Part shown: positions 52,817 to 62,440 of the stretch, piece after piece | Position numbering within the stretch: position 1 is the stretch's first letter | Layout of the letters: each line of letters starts with the position of its first letter | DNA from: an uncultured Paracoccaceae bacterium | GTDB lineage: Bacteria; Pseudomonadota; Alphaproteobacteria; Rhodobacterales; Rhodobacteraceae | Reading direction: 5' to 3' | Assembly: GCA_958439195.1 (NCBI GenBank) | Contig: OY288147.1 | Span: 1-64,000 of the forward strand | Length of the DNA: 64,000 nt | Translations under genes and position numbers: made by a program | The notes under the pieces: model-generated | Seen by the model: the letters and a program-made list of their open reading frames with translations, nothing else | Told to the model about the DNA's origin: nothing | The model's database searches: none

Positions 52817-52909
52817 CGGGCCTGCATCCCCCACCTAGCCTGAACAAACTTCGTCACTTGGCCGGGCAAGCGCAACCCATGGAACAGCCGAATTCGGCGA
52901 AATCGGGCA

Positions 52910-54622
52910 TTATGGGATCACTTCAAAGCGGTCCACATCCACCATACCGTGATCGGTGATCTTGAGATGCGGGATCACCGGCAGCGCCAGAAAGGCAAGT
53001 TGCAGGAACGGCTCCTCCAGCACAACGCCCAGACCCGCCGCCGCCGCGCGCAAGGCCACCAGTCGTTCGCGGACAAACTCAAAAGGTTCAAGGCTCATCA
53101 ACCCGGCCACCGGCAATGGCAGTTCGGCCAGAACCTTGCCCCCATCCACGACGACAAATCCGCCCTCGATTTCACCCAGCCTGTTGGCCGCCAGCGCCAT
53201 ATCGGCATAGTCGGCCCCCACCACTGCGATGTTGTGATGATCGTGGCAAACGGTCGATGCAATGGCCCCCCGCTTCAGACCGAACCCCTGCACAAACCCC
53301 GTCGCGCGATTGCCGTTCTTGCCATGCCGTTCAATCACGGCAATGCGGATCAGGTCGCGGTCCAGATCGGGCCGCTTGTCGCCATCCTGGGGCGCGATGT
53401 CATAGGTTAGATGTTCGGTGATGATCTTGCCCGGCAGAATGCCGATGACCGGCGTCTCTATCCGGTTGCCACCACAGCGGAATTGATGCGGCTCCACCCT
53501 CGATGCCTTGACTGAACGCCGCGCCACAGGCGGGATCACCTGCCGCGCGGCAAATGCGGCATCGGTCACCTCAACCCCACCCGCAAAGACACGCGACGCA
53601 CGGCAGCCTTCCAGACTGTCAATCACCACGACATCGGCCCGCTTTCCCGGCGCAATCAGCCCGCGATCTTTCAAGCCGAACGCGTCGGCCGCCGAAAGGC
53701 TTGCGGCCCGATACACCGCCAAGGGTTCCGCCCCCAGCGCAATGGCGGTGCGGATCATGTGGTCCAGATGCCCATGCTCGGCAATATCCAGCGGGTTCCG
53801 GTCATCGGTGCAAAGGCACAGATAGGGGGCAAAGCGTTCAATCAGCAGTGGGGCCAGCGCGTGCAGGTCTTTCGACACCGATCCCTCCCGGATCAGAACC
53901 CGCATCCCCTTGCGCAGCTTTTCCAGCGCCTCATCGGCACTTGTGGCCTCATGCTCTGTGCGAATACCGGCCGCAATATATCCATTCAGGTCGTTGCCAC
54001 GCAAAAGTGGCGCATGGCCATCTATATGCCGTCCCTGCCAGGCTTCCAGTTTGGCCATGCAACCGGCATCCCGCATCAGCACACCGGGAAAATTCATGAA
54101 CTCCGCCAACCCGATCCCGCGTGGATGATCCATCAACGGGATCAGATCCGCCGCCTCAAGCCGTGCGCCGGCCGTTTCCATATGGGTCGATGGCACGCAG
54201 GATGACAACTGCACCCGGATATCCATCAGGGTGCGGCTCGACGCTTCCAGAAAATAGGTGATCCCCTCAATGCCGCAGACATTCGCAATCTCATGCGGGT
54301 CACAGATCGCCGTCGTCACCCCGCGCGGCGTGACGCAGCGGTCAAATTCGAACGGTGTCACAAGCGAGGATTCGATGTGCAGATGCGTGTCGATGAAACC
54401 CGGCACCAGCACGGCCCCCGCCACATCAATCACCTGCCGCCCGTCATAGGCGCCGAAAACGCCCACGATCGTATCGCCACAGATCGCCACATCCGTTTCT
54501 ACCAGATCACCAGTGATCAGGTCGAACACCCGTCCCCCCCGCAACACCAGATCGGCAGGCACCTCGCCCCGGCCTTGCGCGATGCGGTCAGACAGCGGGG
54601 CCTTGGGGGCAATCTGCGGCAT
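52910..54622 (-). CDS. ade: Adenine deaminase
   Basis: A 570-residue amidohydrolase of the AdeC type, converting adenine to hypoxanthine and ammonia. The N-terminal half has the metal motif GFIDTHLHIESS (HxH), TAICDPHEIANV and DGHAPLLRG; LCTDDRNP carries the catalytic Asp. The C-terminal domain has VCHDHHNIAVVGADYADM, the extra metal-binding region specific to adenine deaminases. The ATG at 54622 is preferred because AGGAG is 8 nt upstream; another ATG six nt earlier is too close. It is divergent from the EamA exporter gene. Confidence 0.95.
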   Translation of the reverse strand: MPQIAPKAPLSDRIAQGRGEVPADLVLRGGRVFDLITGDLVETDVAICGDTIVGVFGAYDGRQVIDVAGAVLVPGFIDTHLHIESSLVTPFEFDRCVTPRGVTTAICDPHEIANVCGIEGITYFLEASSRTLMDIRVQLSSCVPSTHMETAGARLEAADLIPLMDHPRGIGLAEFMNFPGVLMRDAGCMAKLEAWQGRHIDGHAPLLRGNDLNGYIAAGIRTEHEATSADEALEKLRKGMRVLIREGSVSKDLHALAPLLIERFAPYLCLCTDDRNPLDIAEHGHLDHMIRTAIALGAEPLAVYRAASLSAADAFGLKDRGLIAPGKRADVVVIDSLEGCRASRVFAGGVEVTDAAFAARQVIPPVARRSVKASRVEPHQFRCGGNRIETPVIGILPGKIITEHLTYDIAPQDGDKRPDLDRDLIRIAVIERHGKNGNRATGFVQGFGLKRGAIASTVCHDHHNIAVVGADYADMALAANRLGEIEGGFVVVDGGKVLAELPLPVAGLMSLEPFEFVRERLVALRAAAAGLGVVLEEPFLQLAFLALPVIPHLKITDHGMVDVDRFEVIP

Positions 54623-54729
54623 GGACATCACTCCTTTGCCGACAGCAAACCCGAACCCACCGCGATGGTCCACCCCCCTTGCACCCGGCGGCCAAGGATG
54701 GTCCACCTGTGCCAACATCCGAGGTGAAC

Positions 54730-55650
54730 ATGCGCCCGCTCCGCGGCATTGCCCTGAAACTTGGCTCGGTCATCGTGTTCATCGTCATGGTGTCGATGAT
54801 CAAGGCCACTGCCGACCATGTGCCTGCCGGTCAATCGGTGTTCTTCCGGTCTGCCTTTGCGATTCCGGTGATCGTGGTCTGGCTGGCGATGCGGCGTGAA
54901 CTTTCCACCGGTCTGCGTGCGGCCCATCCGATGGGCCATGTCTGGCGTGGCTTTGCAGGCACCTGTGCGATGGGGCTGGGCTTTGCCGGGCTGGGCTATC
55001 TGCCCCTACCCGAGGTGACGGCCATCGGCTATGCCGCCCCCCTCCTCACCGTGATCTTTGCCGCGATGTTTCTGGGCGAAGATGTCCGTCTGTTCCGCCT
55101 GACTTGTGTTGCGCTGGGTCTGGTCGGGGTGCTGATCGTGCTGTCGCCCCGTCTGACCCTGCTGAAGGGTGGGGCCGACCATGCCGCGGCCTTTGGTGCC
55201 TTGCTGGTGTTGGGCGGCGCAGTTTTCGCCGCGCTGGCACAGGTGTTTGTCCGCAAACTGGTGCAGACGGAAAAGACCCCCGCCATCGTGTTCTATTTCT
55301 CGCTTACGGCCACCGTGCTTTCGCTCGCCACCCTGCCCTTCGGCTGGGTCTGGCCGGAACCAAGGGAACTGGCACTGCTGATCGGCGCGGGCCTTCTGGG
55401 CGGTGTCGGGCAAATCCTGCTGACATCCAGCTACCGCGAGGCGGATGCCTCACTGGTTGCGCCCTTCGATTATGCGTCGATGCTTTTTGCACTTGCCATC
55501 GGCTGGTTCGTATTTGCGGAAATGCCCAGCCTGACCATGCTTTTGGGGGCCGCCCTGATCATCCTGGCGGGTATCCTGATCATCCTGCGCGAACGTCGGC
55601 TTGGCAAGGATCGCGCGGCACAGCGCAAGGTGACAACGCCGCAGGGGTAA
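54730..55650 (+). CDS. EamA/DMT family transporter
   Basis: A 306-residue inner-membrane protein with ten helices in two EamA repeats (about 8-140 and 155-290), e.g. LGYLPLPEVTAIGYAAPLLTVIFAAMFLGE at the end of the first repeat and EADASLVAPFDYASMLFALAIGWFVFAE in the second. Such carriers export amino acids or other metabolites; the substrate is unknown. ATG 54730 has GAGG 5 nt upstream. It is divergent from ade, so purine-related export is conceivable but not shown. Confidence 0.9.
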   Translation: MRPLRGIALKLGSVIVFIVMVSMIKATADHVPAGQSVFFRSAFAIPVIVVWLAMRRELSTGLRAAHPMGHVWRGFAGTCAMGLGFAGLGYLPLPEVTAIGYAAPLLTVIFAAMFLGEDVRLFRLTCVALGLVGVLIVLSPRLTLLKGGADHAAAFGALLVLGGAVFAALAQVFVRKLVQTEKTPAIVFYFSLTATVLSLATLPFGWVWPEPRELALLIGAGLLGGVGQILLTSSYREADASLVAPFDYASMLFALAIGWFVFAEMPSLTMLLGAALIILAGILIILRERRLGKDRAAQRKVTTPQG

Positions 55651-55674
55651 CGCGCTTTCCCTGCAAAGGGTGAA

Positions 55675-55695
55675 GGGCGGGGAAAAACCCCGCCC
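55675..55695. terminator. Bidirectional terminator between EamA gene and ettA
   Basis: A perfect 8-bp GC stem (GGGCGGGG/CCCCGCCC) around an AAAAA loop lies between two convergent genes. U-runs are absent on both sides, so efficiency is uncertain, but position and strength favour a shared terminator. Confidence 0.6.
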
Positions 55696-55702
55696 ATCCA
55701 AT

Positions 55703-57358
55703 TCAGCGCGAAAACTTCTTGTATTTCACGCGCTTCGGTTCAATCGAATCCGGGCCAAGGCGGCGGACCTTGTCATCTTCATACGCCTGGAAGTTGCCCT
55801 CGAACCATTCAACATGGGCATCGCCTTCAAAAGCCAGGATGTGGGTGCAAAGACGGTCAAGGAAGAACCGGTCGTGGCTGATGATCACCGCGCATCCGGC
55901 AAATTCCTCGATCGCCGATTCCAGCGCCTGAAGCGTTTCCACGTCCAGATCGTTGGTCGGTTCGTCCAGCAGCAACACGTTGCCCCCGGATTTCAGCAGC
56001 TTGGCCATGTGAACACGGTTCCGCTCCCCGCCCGACAGGATGCCCACCTTCTTTTGCTGGTCCGATCCCTTGAAGTTAAAGGACGAACAATAGGCACGGC
56101 TGTTCACCTCGGCATCGCCCAAAACGACGATGTCCAGCGCATCGGTGATTTCTTCCCAGACGTTCTTGTTCGGGTCCAGCGAATCGCGCGACTGGTCGAC
56201 ATAGGACAACTGCACCGTATCGCCCAGCGTGATGGTCCCGGAATCGGGCTTTTCGGTGCCGATGATCATCTTCATCAGCGTCGATTTCCCGGCCCCGTTC
56301 GGCCCGATCACACCAACAATTCCGCCAGGCGGCAGGGCAAAACTTAGGTTTTCGATCAACTGCTTGTCGCCCAGCGATTTTGAGACGTTCTCAAATTCGA
56401 TGACCTTGGACCCAAGCCGGGGACCATGCGGAATGATGATCTGCGCCTTGCCGACCAGATCCTTCACCGATTCATCCGCCATCTTTTCATAGGCCGAGAT
56501 ACGGGCCTTGGATTTCGCCTGCCGCGCCTTGGCCCCGGCACGGATCCATTCCAATTCCTTTTCCAGAACCTTCTGCTTTGCCTTGTCCTCGCGCGCTTCC
56601 TGCGCCAGCCGCTTGGCCTTTGCATCCAGCCAGGATGAATAGTTCCCCTCATGGGGCAAGCCCTTGCCGCGTTCCAGTTCCAGAATCCAGGTCGTGATAT
56701 CGTCCAGGAAATACCGGTCGTGGGTCACGGTCAGGATCGTGCCCTTGTATTCGATCAGGTGCTTTTGCAGCCAGGCGATGGTTTCCGCATCCAGGTGGTT
56801 CGTCGGTTCGTCCAAGAGCAGCATGTCAGGCGCTTCCAACAGTAGCTTGCACAGCGCAACCCGGCGCTTTTCACCCCCCGACAGCGTTTCCACATTCGCG
56901 TCATCCGGCGGGCAGCGCAGGGCCTCCATCGCCACGTCGATCTGGCTGTCCAGATCCCACAGGTTTTCCGCGTCGATCTGGTCCTGCAATTGGGCCATTT
57001 CTTCGGCGGTCTCATCCGAATAGTTCATCGCCAGTTCGTTATAGCGGTCCAGTTTGGCCTGCTTTTCCGCCACGCCCAGCTTGACGTTTTCCCGCACGGA
57101 AAGGTTCGGGTCCAGTTGGGGTTCCTGCGGCAGATAGCCCACCTTGGCCCCCTTGGCCGCCCATGCCTCGCCCTGAAAATCCTTGTCCCATCCGGCCATC
57201 ACCCGCAGCAGGGTGGATTTCCCCGCGCCGTTCACCCCGACAACACCGATCTTCACACCGGGCAGAAAGTTCAGCTTGATGTTCTCGAACACCTTCTTGC
57301 CGCCGGGATAGGTCTTGGTCACCCCATCCATATGGTAGACGTATTGATACGAGGCCAT
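55703..57358 (-). CDS. ettA: Energy-dependent translational throttle protein EttA (ABC-F)
   Basis: A 551-residue soluble ABC-F ATPase with two nucleotide-binding domains: VNGAGKSTLL and GPNGAGKSTLM (Walker A), LSGGEKRRVALCK and LSGGERNRVHMAK (signatures), and LLLDEPTNHLDAET and LLLDEPTNDLDVET (Walker B). A basic, coiled linker of about 80 residues connects them (around 250-330). EttA binds the ribosomal E site and tunes initiation to the ATP/ADP ratio. E. coli EttA is 555 residues. ATG 57358 has GGAG 7 nt upstream and gives the family N terminus MASYQYVYHM. Confidence 0.96.
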   Translation of the reverse strand: MASYQYVYHMDGVTKTYPGGKKVFENIKLNFLPGVKIGVVGVNGAGKSTLLRVMAGWDKDFQGEAWAAKGAKVGYLPQEPQLDPNLSVRENVKLGVAEKQAKLDRYNELAMNYSDETAEEMAQLQDQIDAENLWDLDSQIDVAMEALRCPPDDANVETLSGGEKRRVALCKLLLEAPDMLLLDEPTNHLDAETIAWLQKHLIEYKGTILTVTHDRYFLDDITTWILELERGKGLPHEGNYSSWLDAKAKRLAQEAREDKAKQKVLEKELEWIRAGAKARQAKSKARISAYEKMADESVKDLVGKAQIIIPHGPRLGSKVIEFENVSKSLGDKQLIENLSFALPPGGIVGVIGPNGAGKSTLMKMIIGTEKPDSGTITLGDTVQLSYVDQSRDSLDPNKNVWEEITDALDIVVLGDAEVNSRAYCSSFNFKGSDQQKKVGILSGGERNRVHMAKLLKSGGNVLLLDEPTNDLDVETLQALESAIEEFAGCAVIISHDRFFLDRLCTHILAFEGDAHVEWFEGNFQAYEDDKVRRLGPDSIEPKRVKYKKFSR

Positions 57359-57504
57359 CTTGCCGCTCCTGCGTGAATCCTTGGAATCTTGGGGCGACAT
57401 GTAGCGATAATGCTGGACAGTGGCAACGTGAGGTGATTGGGGCAACGTGAGGTGATTGGGGCAAGGTGGTTGGGTTTTGCCCCGGAATGACAGCGGAGGA
57501 TGGC

Positions 57505-58101
57505 GTGCGGGCAGGATTCCCCGTTGCGCGAAAAGGCATGGTGATCGGGCTCCTGGGCGGCAGCTTCGATCCCGCTCATGGCGGCCATGTCCATATCACG
57601 CGTGAGGCGCTGAAACGCATGGGGCTTGATCGGGTCTGGTGGCTGGTCAGCCCCGGCAACCCGCTCAAGACACGCGGGCCTGCCCCACTGGCAGATCGCA
57701 TGGCTCACGCCCGCAAAGTGATGCGCGATCCCCGCGTTGTAGTCAGCGACATCGAAGCGCGGCTTGGCACGCGCTTTACGGCCGAGACACTGAAATCGCT
57801 CAAGGCGCTTTATCCGGGCGTGCGCTTTGTCTGGCTGATGGGGGCCGACAATCTGGTGCAGTTCCATCGCTGGGACAGTTGGGAAGACATCCTTCGCATG
57901 GTGCCCGTCGGCGTGCTGGCCCGTCCCGGCTGGGGTGTGCGGGCGCGCATGTCCAAGGCCGCGCGCATCTATGGCGGCGATCTGGTCGACCGGGGCGAAG
58001 TGCTGCGCAGCAAGCCCGCCCCGGCCTGGTGTTTCGTGAACCTGCCGATGGACGGGTCCTCCTCCTCCGCCATCCGCGCGCAGGGCGGCTGGCAACGCTG
58101 A
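57505..58101 (+). CDS. nadD: Nicotinate-nucleotide adenylyltransferase
   Basis: A 198-residue NadD that makes deamido-NAD from nicotinate mononucleotide and ATP. The nucleotidyl-transferase motif is IGLLGGSFDPAHGGHVHIT (about 12-30) and the second is DGSSSSAIRAQ near the C terminus (ISSTxIR-like); WWLVSPGNPLK and MGADNLVQFHRW are NadD-specific. The GTG at 57505 is chosen since GGAGG is 5 nt upstream and related proteins begin MRAGFP; ATGs upstream lack a site. Usually in an operon with rsfS and rlmH, which are absent here; dacB follows 80 bp later. Confidence 0.93.
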   Translation: MRAGFPVARKGMVIGLLGGSFDPAHGGHVHITREALKRMGLDRVWWLVSPGNPLKTRGPAPLADRMAHARKVMRDPRVVVSDIEARLGTRFTAETLKSLKALYPGVRFVWLMGADNLVQFHRWDSWEDILRMVPVGVLARPGWGVRARMSKAARIYGGDLVDRGEVLRSKPAPAWCFVNLPMDGSSSSAIRAQGGWQR

Positions 58102-58181
58102 TCCTTTTGCGCGGCATTACGGCCCCTTGCTGCACCGCCCCCCCTTTGGTTAGGCTTCACAGGTCGGTTCTGGGGGAAATG

Positions 58182-59657
58182 ATGGTTTCGCGGCGTTTTG
58201 TTCTGGGTGGCATACTGGCCGGATTGGCAACCCCTGCCCTTACCGATGGTCTGGCGGTCAGCCCGCGCCCGATGGCCCGCCCCTCCGGCGGATCGCCCAA
58301 GGCGAAATCAGCCGCAGACCCGGCCGCGCTGATCGAGGCGGCGGGTCTGGGTGGCGTGGTGGGCTATGCCGTCGTCGATGCACGCAGCGGGCAGGTTCTA
58401 GAGGCGATGGGCGAACGTCAGGCCCTTCCCCCTGCCAGCACGGCAAAGGCGGTAACCGCGCTTTATGCTTTGGAAAAGCTGGGCCAATCACATCGCTTCA
58501 CAACCCGCATCATGGCCACCGGCCCCGTGCAGGGCGGCCGCGTGGCGGGCGATCTGATCCTTGTTGGATCGGGTGATCCCGAACTGGACACCGACCGCTT
58601 CGGCGACCTTGCCGCGCAGCTTGCCGCGACAGGCATCCGCGCCATCAGCGGGGCCTTTCTTGTTCATGACGCGGCCCTGCCCGCGATCCCCGAAATCTCC
58701 ACCGACCAACCGGATCATGTAGGCTACAACCCCGCCATTTCCGGGCTGAACCTGAATTACAACCGCGTCCATTTCGAATGGAAACGCGCCCAGAACGGCT
58801 GGGGCGTTGTCATGGATGCCCGCGGCGAACGGTTCGCCCCGCCCGTCCGCATGGCAAGGATGGAAGTGGTGCGCCGCCAATCACCGCTCTTCACATGGGC
58901 GGAACGAAGCGGGTCTGAGGAATGGACCGTCGCAAGCGAGGCTTTGGGCAAAGGCGGCAGCCGTTGGCTGCCCGTGCGCAATCCGGCCGCCTACGCGGGT
59001 GAGGTGTTCCAGACGCTGGCCCGGTCACAGGGCATCGACCTGCCGGAACCCAAACGCATCCAACGCCTGCCGCAAGGCGCGCAGGTGGTCGCCCAACTGA
59101 CTGGCGACCCCCTGCCCGATGTCCTGCGCCGGATGCTGCGCTGGTCCACCAACCTGACGGCCGAGGTGATGGGTCTGTCCTCATCGGGCGCGGGCGGATT
59201 AAGGGCTTCGGGCGCCGCCATGTCCGATTGGGCCAAGACGCGGCTTGGTGCGGACGGGCGCTTTTTCGATCACTCAGGTCTGGGCAGCGACAGCCGGATC
59301 AGCCCCACTCAGATGGTCCGGGCGTTGGTCGCGGCCCAAGCCACGCCCGCAGGGCGCGGCCTGAAGCCCATCCTGCGCGATCTGGGCATGCGCAACGGCG
59401 ATGGCGAAGAAATCGACAGCCCCGTTTCCGTGATCGGCAAGACCGGGACGCTGAATTTCGTCTCATCGCTCGTCGGCTATATTCAGCCCCCGTCAGGCCG
59501 CGAAATGGCCTTCGCTATCTTCTGCGCCGACCCCGCCCGGCGCGACCGCCTGTCTGTGGCCGAACGCGAAGAACCCGCAGGCGGCAAGGCCTGGACACGC
59601 CGCGCCCGGCGCCTGCACGGCCAGTTCATCGCACGCTGGGCGACGCTTTACGCCTGA
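58182..59657 (+). CDS. dacB: D-alanyl-D-alanine carboxypeptidase/endopeptidase (PBP4 type)
   Basis: A 491-residue class C penicillin-binding protein. Motifs are STAK (Ser86 nucleophile, Lys89), STN (Ser322-Asn324) and KTGT (Lys420). It has the large inserted domains of PBP4 between the first two motifs. The N terminus SRRFVLGGILAGLATPAL has a twin-arginine pattern, so export may be via Tat. It trims or cleaves peptidoglycan peptides in the periplasm. GGGGGA precedes the tandem ATGs at 58179 and 58182; the second has the better spacing. Confidence 0.93.
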   Translation: MVSRRFVLGGILAGLATPALTDGLAVSPRPMARPSGGSPKAKSAADPAALIEAAGLGGVVGYAVVDARSGQVLEAMGERQALPPASTAKAVTALYALEKLGQSHRFTTRIMATGPVQGGRVAGDLILVGSGDPELDTDRFGDLAAQLAATGIRAISGAFLVHDAALPAIPEISTDQPDHVGYNPAISGLNLNYNRVHFEWKRAQNGWGVVMDARGERFAPPVRMARMEVVRRQSPLFTWAERSGSEEWTVASEALGKGGSRWLPVRNPAAYAGEVFQTLARSQGIDLPEPKRIQRLPQGAQVVAQLTGDPLPDVLRRMLRWSTNLTAEVMGLSSSGAGGLRASGAAMSDWAKTRLGADGRFFDHSGLGSDSRISPTQMVRALVAAQATPAGRGLKPILRDLGMRNGDGEEIDSPVSVIGKTGTLNFVSSLVGYIQPPSGREMAFAIFCADPARRDRLSVAEREEPAGGKAWTRRARRLHGQFIARWATLYA

Positions 59658-59664
59658 ACCGACC

Positions 59665-60084
59665 CTAAGGCCGCATGTGCCGCACCCGCGCGCCCCATTC
59701 GATGGCCGCGGCATGCAAGCGGTCAACGCGCAACTCTTCGCGCACCTCCTCCAGCATCCGCAACTCGACCTCATTATGCGCGCCGTCTGCCGTGACCACA
59801 TCACAAGCCAGCGCATAGGCGGTTTCATTCAGCCGCTCTGGCAAGGCCTCACGGATTAACCCGAACAGCGCATCCAACCCATCTTCTTCCTCGAACAGGT
59901 CAAAGACGATCTGGCTGATCCGCCGGATACGGTCCGCATCATAATCCGCAAAGACCGGCATATGGTTCACCATCCGCTGGATCGCCACCAATTCTGCAGT
60001 CCGTATGTTCTGGTCCGATGCGGAACAGGCCACCATCACGGCGATCAGCGCATCCTGCAAGGACATGGACGAAGTTTCCGACAT
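59665..60084 (-). CDS. TerB-like (tellurite resistance TerB family) protein
   Basis: A 139-residue all-helical cytosolic protein with two repeats of the TerB/DjlA-type fold: LQDALIAVMVACSASDQNI (about 9-27, with a metal-type Asp) and YALACDVVTADGAHNEVELRML (about 93-114). TerB-like domains bind divalent metals and act in stress or envelope processes, but the role of this branch is unknown. ATG 60084 follows AAGGAG by 7 nt; a much longer reading frame upstream is rejected. It is divergent from lysS and convergent with dacB. Confidence 0.85.
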   Translation of the reverse strand: MSETSSMSLQDALIAVMVACSASDQNIRTAELVAIQRMVNHMPVFADYDADRIRRISQIVFDLFEEEDGLDALFGLIREALPERLNETAYALACDVVTADGAHNEVELRMLEEVREELRVDRLHAAAIEWGARVRHMRP

Positions 60085-60224
60085 GGCGCGACTCCTTGGC
60101 GTGGCGGGCCGCTTCCCGGCCATTTCTCGGCGCGACATTATTGACGTCATGCAGGGGCGGCAATAGAGGACGGGGGTTTCCGGGGGCATGGTGCCCCTTG
60201 GCGGATGCCAAAGGATGTGAAGCG

Positions 60225-61805
60225 ATGTCTTCCCTGCGCGATGCTGCGATGAAATCGAAAGCCTGGCCCTTTGAAGAGGCCCGCGCCATCCTGAAACGCT
60301 ACGAAAAGAAAGACCCGGAAAAGGGCCATGTCCTTTTCGAAACCGGCTATGGCCCATCCGGCCTGCCCCATATCGGCACCTTTGGCGAGGTGGCGCGCAC
60401 AACCATGATCCGCCGCGCATTCGAGGTGATCAGCGACATCCCCACCCGCCTGATCTGTTTTTCGGATGACGTGGACGGGATGCGCAAGGTGCCCGAAAAC
60501 GTCCCGCAACAGGACATGCTCCGCCAGCACATGCAAAAGCCGCTGACATCTGTGCCGGACCCTTACGGCGAATATGAATCCTTCGGCCATCACAACAACG
60601 CCATGCTGCGCCGGTTTCTGGATACTTTCGGCTTCGAGTATGAATTCATCAGCGCGACCGAGTTTTACAAGTCGGGCCGCTTTGACGATACGCTACGGCT
60701 GGCGGCGGAACGCTATGACGCGATCATGGCAATCATGCTGGCCTCCCTGCGGGACGAACGGCAGAAAACCTATTCGGCCTTCTTGCCGATCCATCCCGAA
60801 ACCGGGCGGGTGCTTTATGTGCCAATGAAAGAGGTGAATGCCAAGGATGGCACCATCACCTTCGACGACGAGGATGGCCGCGAATGGACGCTGCCGGTGA
60901 CAGGCGGTCATGTGAAACTGCAATGGAAGCCCGATTTCGGCGCCCGCTGGGCCGCGCTGGACGTGGATTTCGAGATGTATGGCAAGGACCACAGCACCAA
61001 CACCCCGATCTATGACGGGATTTGTGAGGTGCTGGGTGGCCGCAAACCGAACCACATGACCTATGAACTGTTCCTTGATGATCAGGGGCAAAAGATTTCG
61101 AAATCCAAGGGCAACGGACTGACCATCGACGAATGGCTGACCTATGCGGCCACCGAAAGCCTGTCCTATTTCATGTATCAAAAGCCCAAGACGGCCAAGC
61201 GGATGCATTTCGACGTCATCCCCCGCGCGGTGGATGAATACCATCAGCAACTCCGCGCCTATCCGACACAGGATATGGACGGCCAGGTGAACAACCCCGT
61301 CTGGCACATTCATTCCGGCAACCCGCCGGAATCGCGCATGGTCGTGCCATTCTCGATGCTCCTGAACCTTGCCAGCGTGTCGGGGGCCAAGGACGCAAAG
61401 GGGCTGTGGGGCTACATCCGCGCCTATGCGCCCGAAGCATCGCCGGAAACCCATCCCGATCTGGACGCCGCCGCCGGTTTTGCCGTGCGCTATTTCGCCG
61501 ACCGCATCGCCCCCACCCGCGTCTTCCGCGCGCCCGATGCCAAAGAACGCGCCGCGATCGTGGATCTGCGCGCCCGCCTTGCCGTCTGGGATGGCGGGCT
61601 GGATGCCGATGCGCTGCAAAGCATGGTCTTTGCCGTGGGCAAGGATCACAGCTTTGATCCGCTGCGCGACTGGTTCAAGGCGCTCTATGAGGTGCTTTTG
61701 GGCGCCAGCGAAGGCCCGCGCTTCGGTGGGTTTATCGCGCTCTATGGCGTGACCGAATCCATCGCGCTTCTGGACAAGGCCCTCGCAGGCGAACTCGTCG
61801 CCTGA
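60225..61805 (+). CDS. lysS: Lysyl-tRNA synthetase, class I
   Basis: A 526-residue class I LysRS that attaches lysine to tRNA-Lys. The HIGH-like motif is GLPHIGTFGE (about 43-52) and the KMSKS-like motif is KISKSKGN (about 290-297); FSDDVDGMRKVPENV and DFEMYGKDHSTNTPIYDGI form the adenylate pocket, and the C-terminal helical domain binds the anticodon. Class I LysRS is typical of archaea and alphaproteobacteria. ATG 60225 has AAGGA 9 nt upstream; the frame stays open further upstream but without homology. Confidence 0.96.
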   Translation: MSSLRDAAMKSKAWPFEEARAILKRYEKKDPEKGHVLFETGYGPSGLPHIGTFGEVARTTMIRRAFEVISDIPTRLICFSDDVDGMRKVPENVPQQDMLRQHMQKPLTSVPDPYGEYESFGHHNNAMLRRFLDTFGFEYEFISATEFYKSGRFDDTLRLAAERYDAIMAIMLASLRDERQKTYSAFLPIHPETGRVLYVPMKEVNAKDGTITFDDEDGREWTLPVTGGHVKLQWKPDFGARWAALDVDFEMYGKDHSTNTPIYDGICEVLGGRKPNHMTYELFLDDQGQKISKSKGNGLTIDEWLTYAATESLSYFMYQKPKTAKRMHFDVIPRAVDEYHQQLRAYPTQDMDGQVNNPVWHIHSGNPPESRMVVPFSMLLNLASVSGAKDAKGLWGYIRAYAPEASPETHPDLDAAAGFAVRYFADRIAPTRVFRAPDAKERAAIVDLRARLAVWDGGLDADALQSMVFAVGKDHSFDPLRDWFKALYEVLLGASEGPRFGGFIALYGVTESIALLDKALAGELVA

Positions 61806-61818
61806 CCCGCCTTCGCAT

Positions 61819-61862
61819 CGCCCTTGCCGCTTCGGCCAGCAAAGCCTGCCGCGGCAAGGGCG
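61819..61862 (+). terminator. Hairpin downstream of lysS
   Basis: A perfect 12-bp inverted repeat (61819-61830 with 61851-61862, CGCCCTTGCCGC/GCGGCAAGGGCG) with a 20-nt loop begins 14 bp after the lysS stop. No U-run follows, so it may act with Rho or only stabilise the mRNA. Confidence 0.5.
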
Positions 61863-61948
61863 AATGAAGCCCAAATCCTCTCAGCAGGATTGACCCATCG
61901 CCGCTTCGGTCTACGCTTCTTGTCGGGGACGTTTGAAAGGGGGCCGCG

Positions 61949-62350
61949 ATGCGCCGACTTGCCTTTGGACTGATCACTGCACTCTGCCTTGCCCTTCCCG
62001 CCACCGCGCAGGAAGACCCGGTTCAGCAAACGATCCTGAACCAGATCGAAGCGTTCAAGGCCGATGACTATGCCACCGCCTTCACCTTCGCCTCGCCCTC
62101 GATCAAGTCGATCTTCATGTCGGCTGAGAACTTCGGGATGATGGTCAAGAACGGCTATCCGATGGTGCATCGCCCCGGCGCGATCCGCATGCTGGAACAG
62201 CGCGAAATCGGTGGGCGACTGTGGCAAAAGGTGATGATCACCGATCAGGCTGGCCGCACCCATGTGCTGGATTATCAGATGATCCAGACTGATGCCGGCT
62301 GGCAGATCAACGCTGTTCAGCTTTTGCCAGAACCCGGCGTCGGGGCGTAA
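61949..62350 (+). CDS. DUF4864 domain-containing exported protein
   Basis: A 133-residue protein with a clear signal peptide (1-20, ALPATA-QED) followed by a compact DUF4864 domain: ILNQIEAFKADDYATAFTFASPSIKSIF (in part), NGYPMVHRP and a cone-like C-terminal beta sheet with WQKVMITDQAG and GWQINAVQLLP. The fold resembles NTF2-like small binding proteins. Function is unknown; periplasmic location is likely. It is preceded by the lysS hairpin and stands alone. Confidence 0.85.
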   Translation: MRRLAFGLITALCLALPATAQEDPVQQTILNQIEAFKADDYATAFTFASPSIKSIFMSAENFGMMVKNGYPMVHRPGAIRMLEQREIGGRLWQKVMITDQAGRTHVLDYQMIQTDAGWQINAVQLLPEPGVGA

Positions 62351-62440
62351 CCGCCCGTACATATCGCCGTGCGCCCGGATGACAACCGGTTAACCCTGCC
62401 TTGCTACCCGTTTGCCGGTGTTTAACCGGCGAGGGAAATG